Assembly: GCA_007922225.1 (NCBI GenBank)
Contig: ML679959.1
Coordinates: 24,278,118-24,342,117 of the forward strand
Origin: Emydura subglobosa
Taxonomy: Eukaryota; Chordata; Testudines; Chelidae
Direction: 5' to 3'
DNA length: 64,000 nt
This document shows positions 56,668-64,000 of this stretch, in pieces. The position numbers and the translations under genes were made by a program. The first letter of the stretch is position 1. Each line of letters starts with the position of its first letter. The notes below the pieces were generated by a model. The model made no database searches. It had not been told where the DNA came from and saw only the letters and a program-made list of their open reading frames with translations.

Positions 56668-57420
56668 CACACACACGCATTCCATTCTCCACAGGGTTGC
56701 TTTTTGCAGATGCCATGGAGCTGTATGTCTGTACCATTGCATAGAATGGATGCGGTGTGGCAGACAAAAAGCGATGGGTACGGAGCTGAATCTTGCATTA
56801 AGGAGACTCTGCTGAATGGCTGAAAAGTTACCTGGTAGTGAGTGAGGCCTGAGAAAGGAATGAGAACCTAAAAACCTCATCAGCACAATGAGATTCTGGC
56901 TTAACCTCATGTCTCCTGTTGGACACCCATCTCCTGCCCTTTATTTATCCTGCACCGCAGAGAGAAGGAGCAGTAGCACAAGGACTCACTCACAGCAGTG
57001 CATCGTCTCTGCTCACATTTGCACAACTGTTGTGCGCTTTTGTGCTGCATTCTGCACACAGACTTACAGGCCAAATGCAATTTGTGGCACGTCTGTGCTG
57101 TCGTATATGGGGCGGGGTGCATGACATTTTATACACAGTGTGCAAGCCACGAACCATTGTGTACAGTGCGAGTCTGTGTGTCACGTGGGCACATGCCAGC
57201 ATGTACAGTGGGGAGGATGCCATTGTCCAGTGAACACGTGTGCTGTTGTATACTGCATCCATGAGTCTTGTGTGTGCACTTTCTTATGCGTGTATGTACA
57301 TATGATGTGAGAGTCTGCGTGATTGCCTGTGTGTCTGTTTTCATGTCTGGCTGGATCAGTGTGTGTGTGTTTTTGTGTGTAAGTGTCCATGTGTGTCACT
57401 GAGTATGTGTTTGTACATAT
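56180..57420. repeat. TG/CA-rich tract with two (TG)n runs
   Basis: (TG)n microsatellites lie at 56245-56277 and 56634-56666, the second running straight into an ACACACACAC block (56667-56676) so that the junction can fold back. Between and after them, 'gtgtgtacatgtatgtg', 'gtgtgcac', 'gtgtgtctg' and similar alternating purine-pyrimidine words continue to about 57420. Such DNA can adopt Z-form. The many overlapping open frames (up to 104 codons) result from the lack of TAA/TAG. 56433-56500 contains a half-palindromic repeat (CTCAGCTGGTGTAAATTAGC then 'ctccattgaag'). Confidence 0.7.
56433..56500. repeat. Half-copy of a small palindromic repeat
   Basis: GGGCCAAAACCTCAGCTGGT, GTAAATTAGCATAACTCCAT and the 'tgaagacagcag' core. 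The second arm, expected as the reverse complement of 'cctcagctggtgtaaat', is not recognisable. Same class as 4028 and 18427. Confidence 0.45.
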
Positions 57421-58437
57421 AGCTGTGGGAGGGAGGCAAGAGCCAGCTGTATATGCTCTGTGTTATGGCACAGTTTCCACAGCTAAAACTCTGCTTGTGG
57501 TCTCCGTGCCAATTTGCTAAGATTGTGACAGATCCCCGGTCTCTCTGGGAAGAACCATGGCCAGACAGAGGAAACAGATTCTCTGACTGAAGTAGGGAAA
57601 TCATTCCTCGAAAGAGGCAGCCGGCAAATGAGACAGCCTCCTTGGCGTGAACGCATTGTTTATTGCTATTGATGCATTTTAAGGTACCAATCACAATAGA
57701 ACCAAGGCATCCTTATCCAGGTTAAAGCACCCATCAGTGATCCATCACACTGAGGGTCCAGTTGCCCTTCCTGTTTTGACCCTCTGCTCGGTAGCTGGGT
57801 CGGGTCGAGCAAGCCTGTTCTGGGAAATGTCTGCTGAACGGCTTGGCTTTGGTATCATGGTGTGAAGGCCACATGACCTGGGCTCAGCTTGATCTCTGGT
57901 GGGATGTACCTGCTATAGGCCCCTTTGAGTTTGAAAGTGGGCTCTGCAGCTGTCGTGTCCCTGTAGAAGGCAACTGCCATGGAGGAGGGTGGATAGCCAT
58001 GTGGTCTGTGAGACAGCTCAGTTTAAGCCTTCCCAGGGCTGTGGAGGCAAGGACCAGGAGCTCAGATTGTCTGTGGGCGTGGGCTGGTGTCTGATATAGA
58101 AGGCAGAATCGTGGGGGGAAGTGCTCTCTTGCTAGTTTGCTCCACTTAGCAGCCAGGCTGATGCAGCTCGAACAATGGGTAGTTTGCAGGGGGCTGTCTG
58201 CATGGGGCCAAGATGGAGCACCTAGTAGCAATCCAGCCTGGAGGTAGGAAAAGCCTGGAGTGGGGTAGCTACGTCCCCATTCCAGGGAAAGGGTGCAGTC
58301 TCCTGGCCTGCCGCAGGTAGTAGACGGTGTTTCTGGCCATTCAGCTTGTCATCATATTGATCCTAACTCAGGTCTCATTGAAGTCAATGGTAAAATTCCT
58401 ATCGGCTTCAGCTGGAATGGAGGGAGAACAGAGCTCG
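57421..58437. other. Unassigned sequence
   Basis: No gene is supported. 58370-58425 contains 'cattgaagtcaatgg...cggcttcagctgg', a short palindromic core like those of the small repeats listed above. Confidence 0.4.
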
Positions 58438-58582
58438 GTGCTTAATTTGTGCCAGGGCTGAGCCTCGGCACCTCTAGGTTTGGCAGTTCAGAGCCCCCAG
58501 CCCCTCTGGGCTTGCCCATGAGTTATGAAAGTAAAAAAAGAATGCTTGAGCCCCGGCCCCTCTTTCCTTACAAATTAAGCAC
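58438..58582. mobile_element. 145-bp MITE with perfect 13-bp terminal repeats
   Basis: Begins GTGCTTAATTTGT and ends ACAAATTAAGCAC, exact inverted repeats. Just outside, CG on the left and GG on the right may extend the pairing imperfectly. The interior is C-rich (CCCCCAGCCCCTCTGGGC) with an A7 run and no coding capacity. A flanking target duplication is not obvious, so the superfamily is undetermined. Confidence 0.75.
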
Positions 58583-59411
58583 GGCCGGAGCTGAGAGAGA
58601 GCTTTTGAAAAACCGCATCCCACACGAATAGTGAAAAGGCCATTAGAACCCCATGGTTTCAGACCTCCTTGATGACTAGAAGGCAGACACCCCTGGTAAA
58701 AAGAAAGGTCAAGACTCCTGCTAGTTCCTCCAGGGCCTTTTTCTTCCCATCACCACCTTCACAGTCTAATCCAGGTGTTTAGTTTTAAGGGGCGTACCGT
58801 GGCTGTTCCAGACCCTACATTACGCTTAGCTCTGTGTCTGGATCACTGTGAGAAGACTGCAGGGAACCATCTGTGCTGCACCATCCCAGTACAAGAAATG
58901 AACTCAGCCGGCACAAAGCAGGCCCCCACATGGTGGAGTGTCCTCTTCAATCTGTGCAGAGAAAGAGATCTCCCTAATCACCTTGCACCACCTCTGGGGG
59001 ACCCAGCATGTCCGACCGGTAGGATGGGTGGAAGCCCCCAGAGCTGTATTTGTGAGCACTGCATTCAGATTCCTAATCGTTGCTTGGACCAGTCATGGCC
59101 ATGCCCCTTTCTCACTTTTCATGCTAACAGGTTTTCGGTGGTGCAACTATCTGCGGAAAGGCTGTTCTGCACAAAGAGCCATGTGCACACGTGATGAGCA
59201 AGGGGATCTGTGTGCAAACTGGAGCACTAGTCTCCTGCTCACAAAGCTTGTAATGCAGTCGGGAAGCAGAAACAACATCATGCAGCTTGGGTGCCCCATC
59301 GCACCCCATGCAGCATGAAGAGTGCATGGTCAAAGTCAACTGTTCAGCCACGGTGAATGAGGTGGGGTCCCATGGAAAAAGGAGCATGTGAGTAGGCCAT
59401 TAACATGCATT
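58583..59411. other. Unassigned sequence
   Basis: No gene is supported. Plus-strand frames of 139 and 126 codons (58775-59194, 58938-59318) overlap in different frames; neither has a motif, signal peptide or recognisable family, and the local composition is unremarkable. Confidence 0.4.
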
Positions 59412-59522
59412 CTTATTATTAAAATACTTACTGATATTACTGTAGTGTCTAAGGGCAGTAGTCCTGGACCAGCACCCCATTGGGCTAGGTGTTGTATCAA
59501 CAGGACATCCCTGCTCCAGAGA
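59412..59522 (-). repeat. L2/SINE-type 3' tail, reverse orientation
   Basis: TTATTATTAAAATACTTACT, ACTGTAGTGTCTAAGGGCAG, GGACCAGCACCCCATTGGGC and TAGGTGTTGTATCAACAGGA match the reverse-complement tail found at 49915. It ends at the start of the MITE at 59528. Confidence 0.65.
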
Positions 59523-59527
59523 GCTTA

Positions 59528-59795
59528 GGGCTCGTCTAGACAAACAGTGAGCATGCAGCAAGCTGTAAATCTAGTGTTCTAGCCTGCCGCATGCTAACTG
59601 TCTGTTTGGACCCTGCTGCCATGTGCTAAAAGTTCCCTCCTCTGCAGTGACATACTCTCCTTTCAAAGTGGAGTAGCTCAAAGCTCACTAGGAAACTTTT
59701 AGTGCATGGTAGCGGTGTCCACACTGAGTGCATGGCACACTGGAGCACTGTAGAGTTACAGCCCAGCTTACCACACTCTTCGTCTAGACATGCCC
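59528..59795. mobile_element. Harbinger-like MITE, 268 bp
   Basis: Starts GGGCTCGTCTAGACAA and ends CTTCGTCTAGACATGCCC; the first 14 positions of the ends pair with 2 mismatches (GGGC--GTCTAGAC). Flanks are TTA (59525-59527) and TCA (59796-59798), a 2-of-3 match to the expected TTA duplication. No transposase is present. It was inserted directly next to, possibly within, the SINE tail ending at 59522. Design matches 8170-8420. Confidence 0.65.
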
Positions 59796-62007
59796 TCACA
59801 GTCAAAGACAAGAGACAACAGGTGGATACAGACAGATGAGGGAGTACAAGGGAACAGTGAGACAGTATTGGCCAACGTGCTAGGCAGTGGTCTCAGAACA
59901 CCAGCTTCCTAGTTCTCGTCAAGCTTTTTGTAAGGTTCACAGCAAAGGAGACTTTTAAGGGGACAAATTAAGCATCAGGAAACTGAATTTAAGGTTTTAG
60001 GAGGGCAAATGAAATCTGCAGGGGCTATCTTCATTCTGGCATTCCCTAATTTTTGAGTGCTTGACTTCGCAACTGAACAATACAAATCTCATTTTGTTAA
60101 CGTAGCTATTTTTATACATGATGTACCTCTATACATACATGCTCCATGAATCCCAGAGCTGCAAGACCAGGGGTTCCTGGAAGTGCCACGGGGACGAGCT
60201 GAATTCCCATTCCCACAGGAAATGAGTGGGAGTTTGCATTTAGCAATACAAAGACCCTGGTTGTCAGGAACTTTCTGAACTGTCATTCGTGCTTTTTAAA
60301 CACAAAAGTAAAACTCGGGCAGGTGGTGAGAGGGAGGGCTGCGCACACAGGAAGAGAAAAAAGAGCCAGAGGCCATAAAGGATGAAATAGTCAACAAAAG
60401 GAGAATGGGCTCTTGTTAGCTGTCTCGGTCCCCTTTGCAGCACTTGGATTCTAGCTGAAGATGTTTCCTCATCAGTAGTAGCTCAGCTCAGGTGAGACTT
60501 CGCACGCAACAAGAAGCTAGACAAATGTTGCTAATGTGTAGGAAAATGAAAGCCCCTTCAGATGTCCATCGGGGTGGGGATGACCCCTCCAAGACGGGGT
60601 CATATGCTGGATTTGGGGGTTGATCCCCTGAGTCCATTTGTGGTTCCTGCCCATTCCTGTCATATTAAAGTTGATTGAGTTTGTGGCCTAGGGTCCAGCC
60701 GTGGGCCCACAGCAGCTCTGCCTTGCCCATGAGTTCCTCAGAAGACTCCCACCCCAGATGGACAGGTCCGGAGCACATTCCTTCCCCTCCCTCCTGTCCA
60801 AACCCCCCAAATAAAGGCAGAGGAGCTGAAGATTAGCACAGAGCTCAGGTCTGTGTATCAACAGCATATCTTTGCAGAACCCAGCCCAGGGAGGCAGCGT
60901 ATTGTATTCTAGTAAGATTGGGGATGGGGGGTCTGTGGTTCCTATGGCCTACACAGCCTGTACTTTGGAGGGCTGCAGTGCCTGTGATCCACGGGGATGG
61001 GTACAACCCCTAATGAGGTTTGTAACCAGTTAGCCAGGTGATCAGCTCTCTTGTTCGTGGCTAACACTGCAGTAATTACTGAGGCAGTTAACAGGGCCCC
61101 TACCTCAAACTTAAGCTGGTCCGTGGTCATCTCCCGGAAACTGGTTCAGCGCGCTGCTCTTTTTGCTGTGTGGACAGGGCCACGTGCCTGTGTATTGGAC
61201 CCGCCAGGCCCCCTCCCTCCCTGGTGATCTCTGTGCAGTAGGACTCACTGCTGTGGTTTGCCCCCCCACCCTGCCCCCTGTCGATGGTTGCTGCTTTGTG
61301 TGCACCTCCCCCAGCTGCTCTGTCCTCGCTGCATGCCCAGATTTCCCAACACACAGACGCCTGGACACAAGGTCGGGGGGGCGTGGGGACACCCAGATCT
61401 GGCTTAGCTGGGGCATGTGGGTTCGGCCTAGGACACTTGACACCTTATCCTCACTCTTCCTCCTGCTCAGCTTCTTCTCCCCCGGCTTGTGATCCAGCCC
61501 ATCTCAGCCATCCCAGCTCTCCAGAGATTAGTCCCAGATGTACGATTTTACAGGCTTTTTTGTTTGTTTGTTTGTTTCAATGGCTCATGATGTTGGCGGA
61601 AAGTTGGAGGGAGGATGTGATTTTTTTTTTTTTTTGCCCTTACTAAAAATGGCTTCCATACAGAGCAGGTGGTGAGATGGGGTCAGATGCAGGGTGGGGA
61701 GGCTGGGGTAGTGCAGGAGACTGATGGGGGGTGTGTGGGAGGGGGGCGGTTGGAATGGGGAGGGATGTGAGATGGGTAAAAAGGCAGTTTTCCCACGTGG
61801 GTGGGGCCGGGGGGAGCGCCCTCTATGCCTGTGCCGAGAAGTCTGCTTGACCTGTTCCCACGCTGCTTCCTCACTGGAAACCCCCTTTCCCTTCCCCCTC
61901 GTCTAAACGCCAGTCCTTGCTGTGACCCACCGCTAAGAGCAGTCCGTTTTTATGTGTCGTCCACCGGGCCCGAGGCCGGTTTTCTCCGAGATGAGAAGGT
62001 GATGACG
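59796..62007. other. Unassigned sequence with simple repeats
   Basis: No gene is supported. (TTTG)n at 61555-61577 and a T15 run at 61621-61635. G-rich tracts at 61715-61760 and 61800-61815 give Pro/Gly-rich frames of no significance. Confidence 0.45.
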
Positions 62008-62140
62008 ACAATTTTCAAAGTGTGGCCTCTGCGGTTGTTGGATTCGCAGCCCGAGGCACCTTGGCGTTGATTTTCAGAGCGTCTACAGCACAGCTGGTGT
62101 CAGGGGGACCCACAGGTGCTCAACAACCCTTGGAGTCTCT
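62008..62140. repeat. Decayed small repeat
   Basis: CAATTTTCAAAGTGTGGCCT, GAGGCACCTTGGCGTTGATT, TTCAGAGCGTCTACAGCACA and GACCCACAGGTGCTCAACAA follow the order of a small reptilian repeat whose usual words are 'gattttcagagg-gctgagcacc'. It is a diverged fragment of uncertain class. Confidence 0.4.
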
Positions 62141-62796
62141 AGCCGGGAACCCAAGAGCCGTGATCACGTTTGAAAGCTTTGGGACGTGAGGCTAGAGAGA
62201 CATGGTGAGAGGCACCCAAGCCTCTCTCGACAGGAAGAACACTGGTTTGGTAGAGACTGGAGACCGGCAATCTCAGCCACTTGGATCTACTGTCCTTCTT
62301 TGGCTGTACTCCATGTGACATTGGAGTTGGTGTGAGACAGACGAGGTGGCCAGGGCGGGGCGAGGAGGCGCCTGAGTGTAACCCCAGTTTAAATGTTACT
62401 CTCTGGGAAAGTATTAAACAATTTGCTCCTAATTGTGATATCATCAGCAAATCGGAACAGCTGTTCTTGGCGCTCCGGGCAGCACCGGGCCAAAACAAAC
62501 ATTACCCTGGGACCCTAAAGACAGAAAGTGCTTTCGAGACAGCTGCTCTGAGTCTCAGGTTTCCAGGTCGCTATTTTCCAGCCATATTGTTTCAGTTTGC
62601 CCCTTTCTCACTGTGTTAATGAGACTCTGAGAGGCAAAACTTATCAGATCCGCGGCGCGTCTCTGCCGAGGGTGCAGACTGCTGGGGATTAGCGACCGAA
62701 CTTTCCCATTCATCCCGACTGCTGCTGCTTCTGGGGCTGCCAAAGGCCTTGGTCTGGCGCAGGTAGCCTGCAGAGCAAGGCGCGAGCCTAGGAAAG
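62141..62796. other. Unassigned sequence
   Basis: No gene or repeat recognised. Frames of 119 and 112 codons overlap on opposite strands. Confidence 0.4.
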
Positions 62797-62930
62797 GCAG
62801 GATGGTCTAGTGGTTAGGGAACTAGTCTGGGACTCAGGAGATGGAGGTTCAATTTCCTACCCTACCAGGGATGTCCTCTGTGACCTGGGACAAGTCAGTT
62901 AGTCCCTCAGCGCTCCTCACAGGAGGTTTT
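62797..62930 (+). repeat. SINE head, truncated
   Basis: GGCAGGATGGTCTAGTGGTT, AGGGAACTAGTCTGGGACTC, AGGAGATGGAGGTTCAATTT (B box GGTTCAATTTC) and TGTGACCTGGGACAAGTCAG, TTAGTCCCTCAGCG. This is the best preserved tRNA-related head in the window; the tail beyond about 62930 is not recognisable. Confidence 0.8.
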
Positions 62931-63250
62931 GAGAGGCTGAATGCACTGACGATCAGGAAGGAATCAGAAATTATGCTGATAAGAACCTATGACCGCTAGA
63001 CCAATCACTTAAATGGAAAGCCAGCAGGGCAGGAAAGGGCTGTGTGGTCCTTGCACATTACTGCAGACAGCAACCTATTTCTAGTCTAGTTGGGGGTCTT
63101 CTACTGTGCCCATCACTGCGCTTTCTAGAATTAGGGAATTAAACAGATCAATGTCAATCAAACACGGTTCCTCTCCATTAACCACCCACCCCTGGGGGTG
63201 GCAGGGTTCATTGTGGATAGTGTTTTTTCCTACTAAGTGAATGGGCCGTG
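62931..63250. other. Unassigned sequence
   Basis: No gene or repeat recognised. Confidence 0.4.
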
Positions 63251-63320
63251 TGTTCATAGAGTTGTACATTTTAAGGCTAGAGCGTTTAGTCTGACCTCCT
63301 GCATCACGCAGGCCATATGC
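63251..63320 (-). mobile_element. CR1 3' terminal fragment
   Basis: TGTTCATAGAGTTGTACATT, TTAAGGCTAGAGCGTTTAGT, CTGACCTCCTGCATCACGCA and GGCCAT match the CR1 tail of the subfamily seen at 5240-5406 ('ttcatagattcatagag..aaggccagaag...tagtctgacctcctg'). Only about 70 bp remain. Confidence 0.7.
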
Positions 63321-64000
63321 CCTCACCCACCACGTGTGGAAGACGTGGCCCAAGCAGTGCGCCCCAGTAAATAAGAGCTAGGGAGAGGTTCCCATTCTCT
63401 GGTGTCTATTGCATTCATTTTGCCCTGTGCTTTCTTTCCCAGGGTTTAGTTCAGCCCACGCCGTAGCTCAGTTCTAGGAGCAAATCCTGCTCCCACCAAA
63501 GTTAATAGGTGTTTTTCTTTTGACTTATTACTTGGGAACACGAGCTGGCCCCTAGGCCTTGGTGTTTGTTCTGTTCTTCTAGTCTTCTCCCTCTTTGCGT
63601 ATCCTGGTCCCTTCTCTAGGTTTCAGTGTAACTGCACCTCTGACCTTAACATGGGCACCTCTGCATTGTTCCCTGATCTTTGCGTTCTCCTGAGCTGGCT
63701 TCGCTCCATCCCTCGCTTGAGAGTTAAGCCGCTAAACCGCCGGGTGATTTTTGTTGCTTGCTGAAGGAAAGACATCAGCTTCTTGGATGTTTAGCCGGCG
63801 TTTCTGGTCTGTGGGTTTCCGAGCGGCTGGTTACCTGGTTCGACGTGATTTGTGCTCCGAGTGCGGGATGAGTTCCCATCCGATACAGCCGGGGGAATTG
63901 TCTTGGGAGGAGAGAGCTTTTCCGCATGGTGATGTGCTTAAAAATAACCTGCTAGCTTGTCAAGGTTATAAACAGAGAGAGAACAAATTGCCTTTTGAGT
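63321..64000. other. Unassigned sequence
   Basis: No gene, promoter or repeat recognised up to the window end. Confidence 0.4.

Noticed and set aside
56519..57344. Many overlapping frames, some Cys/Val- or Thr/His-rich
   Set aside because: Direct translation of TG/CA repeats.
1..64000. tRNA genes, CRISPR arrays, operons
   Set aside because: tRNA-like words occur only as SINE heads; no regular direct-repeat and spacer pattern; vertebrate sequence.

Overview
The window looks like nuclear DNA of a reptile, most probably a turtle. There is no bacterial gene density, no operon, no ribosome-binding-site pattern and no CRISPR array. The diagnosis rests on the interspersed repeats: many CR1-family LINE fragments with the sauropsid 3' tail (copies on both strands), tRNA-derived SINEs with a MIR/CORE-like central domain and a shared 'gctctttggggcaggga'-type tail, an old L2-clade reverse transcriptase, and several families of short inverted-repeat DNA transposons. 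Crocodilians and birds share the CR1 part, so 'turtle' is an inference from the mixture and not a proof.

I found no host protein-coding exon that I can defend. The open frames are short (mostly 60-110 codons), overlap each other on both strands, and the longest four are explained by other things or unexplained: 223 codons at 29078-29749 (minus) is an L2 reverse-transcriptase fossil; 205 codons at 32527-33144 (minus) is a ~39-bp minisatellite; 204 codons at 37851-38465 lies in a GC-rich repeat-like block; 191 codons at 35605-36180 is unrecognised. The window is therefore intergenic DNA or part of one or more long introns.

Layout. 1-4 kb: unassigned sequence with a SINE tail and an AT-rich patch. 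3.5-6.4 kb: degenerate CR1 with a second CR1 nested in it, then a full SINE. 8-13 kb: two MITE-like elements and two SINEs. 14.5-16 kb: SINE plus a ~1.2-kb CR1 carrying a nested palindromic MITE. 19.6-19.9 kb: a hAT-like MITE with a near-perfect 8-bp target duplication. 23.9-26.8 kb: an older interspersed repeat split by a 1.8-kb insertion that holds a LINE 5' region and AP-endonuclease domain but no reverse transcriptase, flanked by a 7-bp duplication. 28.4-31.9 kb: L2 fossil, three CR1 tails and a ~620-bp TGTGATGGGGTG-type element. 32.5-33.1 kb: minisatellite. 35-42.9 kb: L2-type 3' end, GC-rich block, a CR1 remnant and the second TGTGATGGGGTG-type element. 44-54.8 kb: palindromic MITE, three CR1 copies, SINEs and a second hAT-like MITE. 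56.2-57.4 kb: a TG/CA-rich tract. 58-64 kb: two more MITEs, SINE pieces and a CR1 tail.

Nothing here works together as a pathway. The content is a stratified record of transposition: L2 and MIR-like elements are the most decayed, CR1 intermediate, and several inverted-repeat elements sit inside or beside older copies. I did not find an undescribed biological system; the observations most worth checking are the endonuclease-only LINE insertion, the in-phase minisatellite, and the TGTGATGGGGTG-type family.
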